Source: UBA1367 sp040268355 (GTDB lineage: Bacteria > Actinomycetota > Coriobacteriia > Coriobacteriales > Atopobiaceae). From it: 64,000 nt of DNA. Below the pieces are notes generated by a model. The model worked only from the letters and a program-made list of their open reading frames with translations. It made no database searches and had not been told where the DNA came from. Position numbers and translations under genes: made by a program. Positions within the stretch are counted from its first letter, which is position 1. Each line of letters starts with the position of its first letter. This document shows positions 14,964 through 23,389 of the stretch, one piece after another. The stretch is taken from NCBI GenBank assembly GCA_040268355.1, contig JAWRIT010000020.1, forward strand, positions 8,626 through 72,625, read 5' to 3'.

Positions 14964-16680
14964 GCAGCTCGACGTAGCGAGCGTAGACACCGCCGCGCCT
15001 TCTGAGCGCTTCGTCGGTGCCGCGCTCGGCGATCTCGCCATCCTTGATGACGAGAATCTGGTCGGCGTTGCGGACCGTCGCGAGCCGATGCGCGATGACC
15101 AGCAGGGTCTTCCCGCGGACGAGCTCCCCGATGGCCGCCTGGATGTAGCTCTCGTTATCCGGGTCGACGCTCGCCGTCGCCTCGTCGAGGATGACCACCG
15201 GTGCGTCTTTGAGTATGCACCTCGCGATGGAGATCCGCTGCCGCTCGCCACCCGACAGGTTCGCGCCGCCCTCGCCGACCAGGGTGTCGAACCCGTCTGG
15301 CATCTCCTCGATGAAATCGAGGCAGCGCGCCTTGCGTGCCGCCTCGACGACCTCCTCCCGGGTCGCGTCGGGCCTGCCGAGCGCGATGTTGTTGTACACC
15401 GTGTCTCGAAACAGGTAGACCCGTTGGAAGACCATGCCGACATGCTCCATGAGCTCGGAGAGGGGCACATCGCGCACGTCGACCCCCCGGACGCGAAGGC
15501 TGCCGCCGGTCACGTCCCAGAAGCGCGTCAGCAGCTGCGCCACCGTCGACTTTCCCGAACCCGACGGCCCGACAAGGGCGGTCATGGTGTCCTTTCGCAT
15601 GCTCAGCGAGATGCCGTGCAGGACCTCTTCGTCGGCGTACGCGAACCGCACGTCGTCGTACTCTACCTCGGGGGCATCGCCTCCCCTCTCGGGCGGGATG
15701 TGGGAGCACCCCTCGTCGGGGAGCTCGATCTCGGCAAAAAGGGCGTCCATGCGATCGAGCGCCGCGTTCATGATCGTGAGCTGGGCGCTCTGGTTGTAGA
15801 GGGCCCTGAACGGCCCGAACAGGTCGAAGACGAACAGGAGCACTCCCAAAAGGGCGGTGGCCGCGAGCGTGCCCTGGGAATGGAGGAAGAACGACAGGGC
15901 CAGCACGGCGACCGAGCCAAGCCCGTAGAGCAGGTTCAGGGCCACGAACCATGGGTTGTAGCGCTTCTCGAACCCTATGCTCGTCCGGCGACTTTGGGCG
16001 AAGCTCTCCGTCAGCTCGGCGGCCCGCTCTCCGAGGAGGTTGTACGTCTTTGCGATGCCTATGCCCTCTGCGAAGTCGAGCACCGACTGGGTGAGCCTCT
16101 CACTCTGCTCCTGCCGTTTTACGGACTCGTCCAGCGCGGTGCCCTTCATGCCGCGGGCCACGAGCAGAATCAGCGCCGAGACGAACACGGCGGCCAGGCC
16201 AAGCCAGGGGGAGAGCAGCATGAGCAGGGCGAGCATGACGATCTCCGAGAAGATGTAGTTCATCATGTTCGCGATGTCACCCATGCAGCTCTGCTCGACG
16301 TAGACCATGTCCACCGATAGGATCGAGCTGATCCGCCCAATGTTGCCTTCGGTGTAGAAGCCCATCGGCAGCCTCAGCAAATGCCGGCCAAGCTCGAGCC
16401 GCTTCTCGGCGAAGATCTCGTACCCAGCTCCCGACTGCAACCGGTCCGTGACGTTCTGGAGCACCATCTGCGCCGCCACGCAGACGAGGAATATCGTCCC
16501 GATCAACAGGCACGTTCGCGCCGTGATGGTGCCGTTGTAGAAAGACGCGAGGGCGAGGAAGGAAAGGACTATCGGGGCCTTCGACAGCATCGACTTGACG
16601 AAGGCGAGCACGAACGCGGTTCGTATCGCAGCGCGCTTGGCACCTGCGAGGGAGAGGATCCTCCTGATGAGCGGAATCAT
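14947..16680 (-). CDS. ABC transporter, exporter-type half (YbtQ/IrtB-like)
   Basis: A 577-residue half-transporter: six membrane segments (about 20-300), then a nucleotide-binding domain with GPSGSGKST, a Q-loop (FQRVYLF), signature NLSGGERQR, Walker B VVILDEATAS and H-loop IAHRL. Although built like an exporter, this subgroup includes YbtPQ and IrtAB, which import ferric siderophores. Its ATG overlaps the stop of the fusion protein by four bases; the pair should form a heterodimer. It is the last gene of the operon S-T-A/ABC-ABC. Substrate assignment rests on context. Confidence 0.82.
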   Translation of the reverse strand: MIPLIRRILSLAGAKRAAIRTAFVLAFVKSMLSKAPIVLSFLALASFYNGTITARTCLLIGTIFLVCVAAQMVLQNVTDRLQSGAGYEIFAEKRLELGRHLLRLPMGFYTEGNIGRISSILSVDMVYVEQSCMGDIANMMNYIFSEIVMLALLMLLSPWLGLAAVFVSALILLVARGMKGTALDESVKRQEQSERLTQSVLDFAEGIGIAKTYNLLGERAAELTESFAQSRRTSIGFEKRYNPWFVALNLLYGLGSVAVLALSFFLHSQGTLAATALLGVLLFVFDLFGPFRALYNQSAQLTIMNAALDRMDALFAEIELPDEGCSHIPPERGGDAPEVEYDDVRFAYADEEVLHGISLSMRKDTMTALVGPSGSGKSTVAQLLTRFWDVTGGSLRVRGVDVRDVPLSELMEHVGMVFQRVYLFRDTVYNNIALGRPDATREEVVEAARKARCLDFIEEMPDGFDTLVGEGGANLSGGERQRISIARCILKDAPVVILDEATASVDPDNESYIQAAIGELVRGKTLLVIAHRLATVRNADQILVIKDGEIAERGTDEALRRRGGVYARYVELLTSQM

Positions 16681-19600
16681 TTGACACCCCTTTCGACCAG
16701 GACGGCGTCCCGCTTGTTGTCAACGCCCCAGCAGGCACTTTCTACGGCTGCTTGCCAGAGCTTCGAATACCGGTCGCTCGAGGCCAGGAGCTGCTCATGT
16801 GTTCCTGTGGCTTCCACGCGTCCGCCGTCCATCACGACGATCTGGTCCGAGTCCTTGACCGACGGCAACTTGTGCGCGATCACCACGACGGTTTTGCCCC
16901 GGATGATGCCCGCGATGGCGGCCCGCATCTTCCGTTCGTTTTCGGGGTCGATGAAGGCCGTCGCCTCGTCCAGCACGACTATGGGCGCATCCTTGAGCAA
17001 CGCCCGTGCGAGCGCTATGCGCTGCCGCTCGCCGCCCGACAGCTTGGCCCCTCCCGCGCCGGCGTTCGTACGGATGCCGTCTGCCAGCCGTGCGAGGAAC
17101 TCCCCGCATTGCGCCTGCTTTGCGGCAGCCTCCACCTCCTCGTCCGTTGCCTCGGGCCTGCCGATGCGGATGTTCTCGAGGATGCTCGTGTTGAAGAGGT
17201 AGAGGTCCTGCGAGACGTAGGAGATCAGGCCGTTCAAGGACGCGAGGCTCATGTCCCCCACGTCCTGGCCGCCGATGCGGACACGTCCCCCGGACACGTC
17301 GTAGTAGTGCACCAGCAGTTTGGCGAGCGTGGACTTCCCGCTGCCCGATTCGCCCACTATCGCGGTCGTGGTGCCGTCGGCAATGTCCAGGCTGACGCCC
17401 TTTAAGACCTCGACGTCCCCGTAGGAGAACCTGACGTCGGTGAAGGCTATGGAGTGTCCCTCGCCCGCAAACGGCCCATCGCCCTGCTGCAGGGATTCCG
17501 CCGAGAACACCTGCTCCAGGGCATCTATCTTGAAGTTGATCTGCGGCACGCTCCCCATGAAGTTCACCGCGCGTATGAGCGGCGTGCCCGCCGCTATGCA
17601 CATGCAGAGCGCGAGGACGAGGTCGGGGACGGTGGAGATGCCCATCGTCACGAACCATGCCCCTATGGGCAGCGTGAACAGGCACACACAGGGGATTATG
17701 CTGCCGTACACCGCCATCCACGGCCAGCAGACCTTGTACCACGCCAGCGTGAAATCGCGGTAGTCCGCTACCGAGGCCTGGTAGCGCTCGTAGGACTGCC
17801 CACCCTTGTTGAAGACCTTCGCGACTTCCATTCCGTTCACGTATTCGATGATGGTGTCGTTCATCCTCTGGCCTGCGGCGTAATACGCGCCCATGCGCGC
17901 CATGCCCGCCTTGTACATCCTCCCCATGGCGAACAGGCCTATTGGCAACGTGAGCAATGAGAGCAGCGCGAGCTTCCAGTCGACGAAGAACAGTGCTGCG
18001 AAGATGACGACCGGGACGAGGGTGGTCGCGAACCCCTCGGGGAGCGCGTGCGCGATCATCGTCTCGAGGGAGTCGATGTCGTCCACGAACATCTTCTTGA
18101 TCGATCCTGTCCCCATGTCCTGAACGGCCCCCAGGGGCTGCCTCTCCAGCTTGCCCTGAAGCGACCTGCGCAGGTTCTCGAGCGTGTGGTAAGCGCCCTT
18201 GTGCGAAAGGTCCAGCCCCCATGCGTAGAGCACGGCATAGAGGAGCGCGCAGAGGGCCATGCCTCCCAGCCGCGTTGCGAGGAACGCGGGCTCGATCGGC
18301 CCTTTGGCGAGCACCGCCACGACGAGCTCGTAGCTAACGTAGAACGGGATGACGTTTGCGAGCGTCGCCAAGACCAGCACGGCCGCCGCGGCGTACGTGT
18401 ACCTCTTGTGCGGGCCCGCGTACTCTAATAGTTTGGAGAACATGCTCCTGCCCCCTTCCTCTTCGTGTCGATGCTTTCTCCTGGATGCGCGCTGGCCGTC
18501 GTGCAGCCGCGTTGCCCGGTCGGCCGCATCGTCGATGAAGTACTGCCTCACGCGCTCCCTGCCCTCTGCGTCAAGCGCGTAGAAGGACCTCACATGTCCG
18601 TTTTCCATGTGGAGCACGTGCGTGGAGCATCCCAGGATGAGCTCTAGGTCGTGGGTGATGACCGCGATGACCCTGCCCGCGCCTCTGGCCGACTCCATGA
18701 GCTGGAAGTAGCGCTCCATGTTCTCGCGGTCGAGGCCCGACGTGGGCTCGTCGCAGAAAAGGAGCTCTTTGTTCGAGTAGAGCGCGGATGCGATTGCCAG
18801 ACGCTGCTTCTGCCCGCCGGACAGCGTGCTCGGGTGCCGGTCCGAGAGATCGGCCAGGCTCAGGCACTCGAGCAGCCTGCGCCTCTCGCCGGCGTCGTCT
18901 CGGGAGCTGCCCATCGCCACCTCATCGGCCACCGATGGTGCGAAGAGCTGTCGGTTGACGTCCTGCATGACCACGAAGCTCAGGTCGCTGAGTTCGCCCC
19001 TCTGCCGAACGGCCCCTTCGAACTGCACGGTCCCGCTACATTCGAGCAGACCCGACAGGCATCCGACCAGCGTGCTCTTGCCAGCGCCGTTCTCCCCGAC
19101 GACGGCGACGATGCTGTCATCGGGGATCTCGAGGTGGGGTATGGAGAGCACGGTCTTGCCGTCGCGCCTGCAGGTCAGGTCTCGCACGGCAAGAGCACAC
19201 CCCGTCCGGCGGCCCGACCGCTCCCGGCGCTCGCGGCCCCGCGGTTCGAGATTCCGAAGGTCCGTGCTCCGAAGGCCCAGCCCCTCAAGCTCCCCGTCCT
19301 TGAGGTGGACGAGCTCCTCGGGAGTGAAGGCGCAGGTCGCCCTGCCACCTTCCATGCACACGAACCTGTCTGCAAGGCCTGTCAGATAATGGAGCCTGTG
19401 CTCCGCCACGACGATGGTCTTGCCCGCGGACTTGAGCTCTTGGAGCGCACGGGTAAGACGCACTATCGAGGATATGTCCATGTTCGAAGCCGGTTCGTCC
19501 AGCACGAGGACGTCGGGTCCGGTGGCGTGGACCGACCCGACGGCTATCTGCTGCCTCTCGCCGCCCGACAGCTTGAAGATATCCCTGTCGACCAGGTGCT

Positions 19601-19997
19601 GCAGCCTGAGGTCGGCTACTGCGCGCCCAACCCGATCCACGATTTCCTCTCTGGGCAGCGCCTGGTTCTCGCATCCGAAGGCGAGCTCGCCGGTTGTGTC
19701 GAGGTTGAAGAACTGGCTCCTTGGGTTCTGGAACACGCTCCCCACGACCCTCGAGATGTCGGACAGCTCGGAGTTGGCGATGTCGAGCTCGCCCACCCAC
19801 ACGTTTCCTGAGAGCTCGCCTTCGTAGTAGTGCGGGACGAGCCCGTTGATCGCCCTGGTGACCGTCGTCTTCCCACACCCGCTCTTCCCGCAGAGCACCA
19901 CGAACTCACCCTCGCCGATATCGATGCTGAAGTCGTCGAGGCTCTTCTCTCCGTTGGCATTGGGATAGCTGCAGCTCACATGTTCCAGCGTGATCAT
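16677..19997 (-). CDS. fusion: dual ECF-type ATPase plus ABC exporter half
   Basis: One uninterrupted 1106-residue frame with three nucleotide-binding domains. Residues 1-500 are a double ECF ATPase (Walker A GKSGCGKTT and GENGAGKST; signatures KLSGGERQQ and TLSGGQKQR). After a charged linker (HRHEEEGGRS), residues 519-1106 are a full exporter half: six membrane segments, GESGSGKST, KLSGGERQR and LDEATAFID. In related loci these are normally separate genes. An internal ATG at 18443 has GGAAGGGGG seven bases upstream, so the exporter part may also be made alone. It overlaps the T gene by ATGA. It should energise the ECF S/T pair and pair with the ABC half at 14947-16680. Confidence 0.85.
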   Translation of the reverse strand: MITLEHVSCSYPNANGEKSLDDFSIDIGEGEFVVLCGKSGCGKTTVTRAINGLVPHYYEGELSGNVWVGELDIANSELSDISRVVGSVFQNPRSQFFNLDTTGELAFGCENQALPREEIVDRVGRAVADLRLQHLVDRDIFKLSGGERQQIAVGSVHATGPDVLVLDEPASNMDISSIVRLTRALQELKSAGKTIVVAEHRLHYLTGLADRFVCMEGGRATCAFTPEELVHLKDGELEGLGLRSTDLRNLEPRGRERRERSGRRTGCALAVRDLTCRRDGKTVLSIPHLEIPDDSIVAVVGENGAGKSTLVGCLSGLLECSGTVQFEGAVRQRGELSDLSFVVMQDVNRQLFAPSVADEVAMGSSRDDAGERRRLLECLSLADLSDRHPSTLSGGQKQRLAIASALYSNKELLFCDEPTSGLDRENMERYFQLMESARGAGRVIAVITHDLELILGCSTHVLHMENGHVRSFYALDAEGRERVRQYFIDDAADRATRLHDGQRASRRKHRHEEEGGRSMFSKLLEYAGPHKRYTYAAAAVLVLATLANVIPFYVSYELVVAVLAKGPIEPAFLATRLGGMALCALLYAVLYAWGLDLSHKGAYHTLENLRRSLQGKLERQPLGAVQDMGTGSIKKMFVDDIDSLETMIAHALPEGFATTLVPVVIFAALFFVDWKLALLSLLTLPIGLFAMGRMYKAGMARMGAYYAAGQRMNDTIIEYVNGMEVAKVFNKGGQSYERYQASVADYRDFTLAWYKVCWPWMAVYGSIIPCVCLFTLPIGAWFVTMGISTVPDLVLALCMCIAAGTPLIRAVNFMGSVPQINFKIDALEQVFSAESLQQGDGPFAGEGHSIAFTDVRFSYGDVEVLKGVSLDIADGTTTAIVGESGSGKSTLAKLLVHYYDVSGGRVRIGGQDVGDMSLASLNGLISYVSQDLYLFNTSILENIRIGRPEATDEEVEAAAKQAQCGEFLARLADGIRTNAGAGGAKLSGGERQRIALARALLKDAPIVVLDEATAFIDPENERKMRAAIAGIIRGKTVVVIAHKLPSVKDSDQIVVMDGGRVEATGTHEQLLASSDRYSKLWQAAVESACWGVDNKRDAVLVERGVK

Positions 19998-20692
19998 GCG
20001 AACCCTCCGCGGGCGAGGACGTACAGGCAGACTGCGCCTGCGATGAAGGCCCAGTCGATATGCCCCATCCGGACGTCGGCGATGGAGGTCCGTCGCCGGG
20101 TGCTGTCAAGACCGCGCGCCATCGCCGCGGATGCGAGCTCGTCCATGGCCGTCATCGAGCTGAACAGCAGGGGCACGAGGATTCGCTCGATCGTGAGCGC
20201 CGGATGGCGCAGCACGCTTCTCCACGTGACGCGCATGCCGCGGAACGACATCGCCTGCATCACGCCCTCGTACTCCTCGCGCACCGTGGGAACGAATCGA
20301 AAGACCGTCGCGATGGGGATCACGAGGGCCATGGGCAGGCGCATCTCCTGCATCGCCGCCATGAACTCGCCCACGTCGGTGGTGCGCCCGACGTAGTTGA
20401 ACGCCATGATGACGAGCATCATGATCCGCACGATGACGGCGAGCGACATGACCACGACGAGCGCTGCCTCCGGTTCGGACGACCTGAGGGTTGCCTCGAG
20501 CAACAGCACCGCCACGAATGCGACGAGGCTGCGCAACGCAAAGCGTCGCTGCCCCTCGCAGGCGAGCAGGAACGCGATCAGGCAGGCGAAGAGCAGGTTG
20601 GGCGCAAGCGCTGACGAGCGTATCGCCAGCAGGTCGACGACGATGAAGAGGACGAGCCTTGCGCGGGGGTCGAGGCGCAACCCGGGCAGCAT
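19994..20692 (-). CDS. ECF transporter T component (EcfT/CbiQ-like)
   Basis: A 232-residue membrane protein with five to six hydrophobic segments and the coupling helices of EcfT: the Ala-Arg-Gly type motif appears as AMARGLD near residue 195, and an SFRGMR segment comes before it. It connects the S component to the ATPases. The ATG at 20692 overlaps the stop of the S gene by one base (TGATG), and its own stop overlaps the ATPase start, so the operon is tightly coupled. Confidence 0.85.
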   Translation of the reverse strand: MLPGLRLDPRARLVLFIVVDLLAIRSSALAPNLLFACLIAFLLACEGQRRFALRSLVAFVAVLLLEATLRSSEPEAALVVVMSLAVIVRIMMLVIMAFNYVGRTTDVGEFMAAMQEMRLPMALVIPIATVFRFVPTVREEYEGVMQAMSFRGMRVTWRSVLRHPALTIERILVPLLFSSMTAMDELASAAMARGLDSTRRRTSIADVRMGHIDWAFIAGAVCLYVLARGGFA

Positions 20693-21270
20693 CAGGCGAT
20701 CCCGTCCCTCTCGAAGTGCTTCTTGAACAGCTTTGCGGCAATGAAGGCTCCCACGAGCGCCCCGACGACGGCCTCCACGACGAGCGCCGCGAGAATCCAG
20801 TCGGGCACGAGGGTCTGCAGGGTCTGCACGTACTCCTGCCCGTAATAGTTCGCGGCGATGGAGAGGAACTGGTCCTTGGCGAACACAAGCATGAGGAACG
20901 GGCCGACCATGTTCAGGTTGAAGACGACGTAGGACAGGCGGAACAGCTTCATGGACTCGTAGCTGCCCGCACGTGCGATGAGTTCGGCGGCGATGGCGGC
21001 CACCGCCGCCCAAGCCATGGCATACGGGGAGCTCGTGCACGCAAGAAGGATGAACAGCACGCCCAGGATGAGGATGGCGCCGGGCTTGCGGATGCGGGTG
21101 ACACACAACAGGTAGACGGTCGCACCGACCAGGCCCACGAACAAGGGGGCCATCAGGTAGAGCACCGGGACCGCCGCGAGCGCCACGACACACACCAGCA
21201 CGACGACGAGGTAGATGGCGCCAAAGGCACCGGCAAAGATCAGGTCCTTCGTGTTCATCTTTCGTTTCAT
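20692..21270 (-). CDS. ECF transporter S component, MptD/Trep_Strep type
   Basis: A 192-residue protein with about six membrane segments and the N-terminal MNTKDLIFAGAFGAIYLVV start typical of the MptD (Trep_Strep) S-component family. It is the substrate-binding subunit. In group A Streptococcus a related S-T-A set (SiaFGH), together with neighbouring ABC halves, takes up heme; the same mix of parts here makes an iron or tetrapyrrole substrate a reasonable inference, not a proof. AAAGGA lies five bases before the ATG. A palindromic operator lies at 21299-21316, so metal- or ligand-dependent repression is likely. Confidence 0.82.
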   Translation of the reverse strand: MKRKMNTKDLIFAGAFGAIYLVVVLVCVVALAAVPVLYLMAPLFVGLVGATVYLLCVTRIRKPGAILILGVLFILLACTSSPYAMAWAAVAAIAAELIARAGSYESMKLFRLSYVVFNLNMVGPFLMLVFAKDQFLSIAANYYGQEYVQTLQTLVPDWILAALVVEAVVGALVGAFIAAKLFKKHFERDGIA

Positions 21271-21298
21271 ACCGGTCCTTTCGATAAAGTAACCATGT

Positions 21299-21316
21299 AG
21301 TTAGTTATGACTAACT
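21299..21316. promoter_or_regulatory. operator-like palindrome before the ECF/ABC operon
   Basis: AGTTAGT-TATG-ACTAACT: perfect 7-base arms, 29 bases before the S-component ATG. It loosely resembles DtxR/IdeR-type iron boxes (TTAGG..CCTAA core) and would block the promoter of the operon. Confidence 0.5.
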
Positions 21317-21675
21317 GGAAGCATAGCCAGACGTATGTGCTTCATTGCGACGCTTGGCCAATTAGACCTGCGCGAAAAAGATAGATGTCCGACAGATAAA
21401 GTAGTGTGATTGAACGTGGCATCAGAGAGACGCCTGTTGCCGACAAGGGCCATCCCCACCCCGCCGCTCCACATGGCCTTCCACCTTGCGAGGGTCTAAG
21501 CGGGGGTCACGCGCAATCGAGTTCGACGCTCCGAAGCGATCGACGGTTTGGATGGAATCGGAAACCAGCTGTCAAAAGAAGGGCGTGATGGCAACCGGAA
21601 GCCGACATGAGAGTGCCCTCCGGAACGCTTTTCCGGAGGGCATCCCTGGGCATCCCCTAGTATCTTGGTCGGAGG
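21317..21675. other. intergenic region with hairpin
   Basis: No gene is supported in these 359 bases. A strong hairpin, TGCCCTCCGGAA (21614-21625) against TTCCGGAGGGCA (21631-21642) with a 5-base loop, lies downstream of the toxin stop and probably ends transcription of the YoeB/RelB pair, although no long T run follows. Confidence 0.5.
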
Positions 21676-21942
21676 CTAGTGCTCCCCATAGTGCGACTTG
21701 CAGGAAGCGATCTCCAGGTTCACTCCCACGATGCGGTAGACGAGGCGGTTCTGATCGTCTATCCGGCACGACCAGAAGCCCGCTAGATCCCCGCGCAACG
21801 GCTCCGGCTTGCCCACGCCCTCGAACGGGTCGCCGCGATCGATGTCCTTTATGAGGGCGTTGATGCGCCTGAGCGTCTTGCGGTCCTGCGCTTGCCACCA
21901 GACGTAGTCCTCCCACGCCTCCGGGGCCCAGACTTTATTCAT
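21676..21942 (-). CDS. yoeB: YoeB/Txe-family mRNA interferase toxin
   Basis: An 88-residue RelE-superfamily toxin with the full YoeB pattern: VWAPEAWEDYVWWQAQDRKTLRRIN, the DPFEGVGKPEPLRGDLAGFWSCRID block and the C-terminal RLVYRIV...ASCKSHYGEH, including the catalytic His-Tyr pair at the end. It should cut mRNA on the ribosome when free of antitoxin. Its ATG overlaps the antitoxin gene by 8 bases. The partner is RelB/DinJ-like rather than the usual YefM, a mixed pairing that occurs in Firmicutes and Actinobacteria. Confidence 0.92.
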   Translation of the reverse strand: MNKVWAPEAWEDYVWWQAQDRKTLRRINALIKDIDRGDPFEGVGKPEPLRGDLAGFWSCRIDDQNRLVYRIVGVNLEIASCKSHYGEH

Positions 21943-22195
21943 CGTCGTCGGCTAGCTCGTGGGCGACACCGTGACCGGCGTTGAGGTCGGCAACCGAGCG
22001 GCGCAGATGGGCGAGGTTCTCAGCGCTGTAGAACGGGTCGACCGAAACCTCGAACGGGATGCGACGCTCGCGGCCCATCTTCTTCGCGAAGATGGTGAAT
22101 GCGGTGGTCATGCTCATCCCGAGCTCCCGGCAGACCGCCTCCATGTCCCTTTTGACATCCTGGTCCATGCGTATGTTCACCATTGCGGTTGCCAT
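21935..22195 (-). CDS. RelB/DinJ-type antitoxin
   Basis: An 86-residue protein. The N-terminal ribbon-helix-helix (MVNIRMDQDVKRDMEAVCRELGMSMTTAFTIFAKKM) is that of RelB/DinJ antitoxins; the C-terminal part (ENLAHLRRSVADLNAGHGVAHEL) is the toxin-binding tail. It represses its own promoter through the palindromes at 22247-22276 and neutralises the toxin downstream. AAGGAG lies seven bases before the ATG at 22195. Confidence 0.92.
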   Translation of the reverse strand: MATAMVNIRMDQDVKRDMEAVCRELGMSMTTAFTIFAKKMGRERRIPFEVSVDPFYSAENLAHLRRSVADLNAGHGVAHELADDDE

Positions 22196-22246
22196 GAGTA
22201 GGCTCCTTCCTGTCTGAGAAGAAGTCTATCATGACTCTTCAGATAC

Positions 22247-22276
22247 GTAAAGCGAATGTATAGCTATATGCTTTAC
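22247..22276. promoter_or_regulatory. toxin-antitoxin operator
   Basis: GTAAAGC...GCTTTAC (22247-22253 and 22270-22276) encloses the perfect palindrome TATAGCTATA (22259-22268). The nested AT-rich repeat lies 50-80 bases before the antitoxin start and fits ribbon-helix-helix autorepression. Confidence 0.6.
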
Positions 22277-22349
22277 ATATTCTCCCCTGCGTAACCGTTC
22301 ACTCATTGTGCGGAAGGCGTCACGCGCAACGCAGAAGTATCTCCTGATG

Positions 22350-22575
22350 TCATTTCTCAGTGCTCCCCTTGTAGGGCAGCAACAACATGAGCGGACGGCT
22401 CACGCGGTCGCTGACGTCGTTGAAGGGGTTGATGCGCGTGAGGTCGAGCACGTTGCGGGAGGCGGCTATCCCCTCCTCGTCGAGGCTCCGCAAGGTCGGC
22501 CTTGTCGGCCATAGTCTCTTTGAGGCGTCTGCCGCTGACGCGGAAACCCTCAATGCCAGGGCCTTCCCGCCCCAT
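22350..22575 (-). pseudogene. unidentified coding remnant with frameshift
   Basis: Two leftward frames join into a protein-like text: GIEGFRVSGRRLKETMADKADL, then DEEGIAASRNVLDLTRINPFNDVSDRV...LMLLLPYKG, ending at 22350. The composition is that of real coding sequence, but a frameshift near 22500 breaks it and no upstream part remains. I do not recognise the family. It probably belongs to the decayed element to its right. Confidence 0.4.
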
Positions 22576-22960
22576 GCTATCGGTTTATTTTTTGATGCGG
22601 CAAATACAAGGATGATGTAGCAAAACTATCTTGAATGGGTTCTTCTGCGCGAATTCATCTGCTTGTGAGGTCGTCATCGGGGGCGCCCATGAAGCCATGT
22701 GCGGAAAACCATGGGAGGATAGCTCCGGACACGTACCCGGCTTCGCTTTCGGCAATTGGTCTTTCCATCCGCGCGCATGCGGATAGGAAGGCACGCATGA
22801 GACGCTTGTCTTGCGAATGGCTGGCCGGGTTTCGTGAGATCGGGATCGACCAGCAGCGCTGCCTGCTGGCCCTCTGGCTGACCCTTCTCATCGCCCTGGC
22901 GTGCACGGGATGATTGGTCCTTCTCGGCACCCTCACCATGAAAGCGAAAGTGCCTATCGC
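22576..22960. other. intergenic, no clear gene
   Basis: About 385 bases with short open frames on both strands, none with a convincing start or family resemblance. One leftward frame (ESEAGYVSGAILPWFSAHGFMG) has protein-like composition and may be another remnant. Confidence 0.3.
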
Positions 22961-23278
22961 TTAACGATTCGAAAGCTCACGCAGGTGGCCGAGATGGATT
23001 CCGATGTGGCCGATCCCGAGTATCACGGCGGCCAGAATGATGGGTGGCGACTGGCACCAGACGCCGAGCAGGGCCAGAGCGGCGACGGGCAATGTGGCAA
23101 GCGGCACGGGAACGAGACCCAAGGGCGCATACATGGCTGTGAGCTCTCCCCCTCCCTTGAAATAGCGCGCCCAGGCAAGCTCGTCGTAGCCAAGTGGCTG
23201 GTTCTTCGCCCATTTGATGTTCGGCGCGAACAACATGAGCAGGAACACGACGCCCGCAATTGAGAAGCCAAGCTGCAT
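22961..23278 (-). CDS. small membrane protein, apparently internally shortened
   Basis: A 105-residue protein with three hydrophobic segments. It begins MQLGFSIAGVVFLLMLFAPN, followed by IKWAKNQPLGYDE, and ends ILGIGHIGIHLGHLREL. Both ends resemble a conserved hypothetical integral membrane family in Firmicutes and Actinobacteria whose members, as I recall them, are some 60-80 residues longer, with extra helices between the YD-E motif and the W-RYF motif. Here those two motifs are nearly adjacent, suggesting an in-frame deletion. AAGGTGAAG precedes the ATG at 23278. Function unknown. Confidence 0.55.
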   Translation of the reverse strand: MQLGFSIAGVVFLLMLFAPNIKWAKNQPLGYDELAWARYFKGGGELTAMYAPLGLVPVPLATLPVAALALLGVWCQSPPIILAAVILGIGHIGIHLGHLRELSNR

Positions 23279-23389
23279 CTTCACCTTCTTGCCCCGCCAA
23301 AGCTCTTGGCGACATTTTAAGGCACGGGCGGGATTGTGGCGTGCGCGGATGCTCCACCTTGCATATCGGCACGATTGATGGAGGTGCGC

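Noticed and set aside
14908..16320. Rightward open frame of 470 codons
   Set aside because: Antisense to the ABC half-transporter at 14947-16680, without a ribosome site or recognisable domain.
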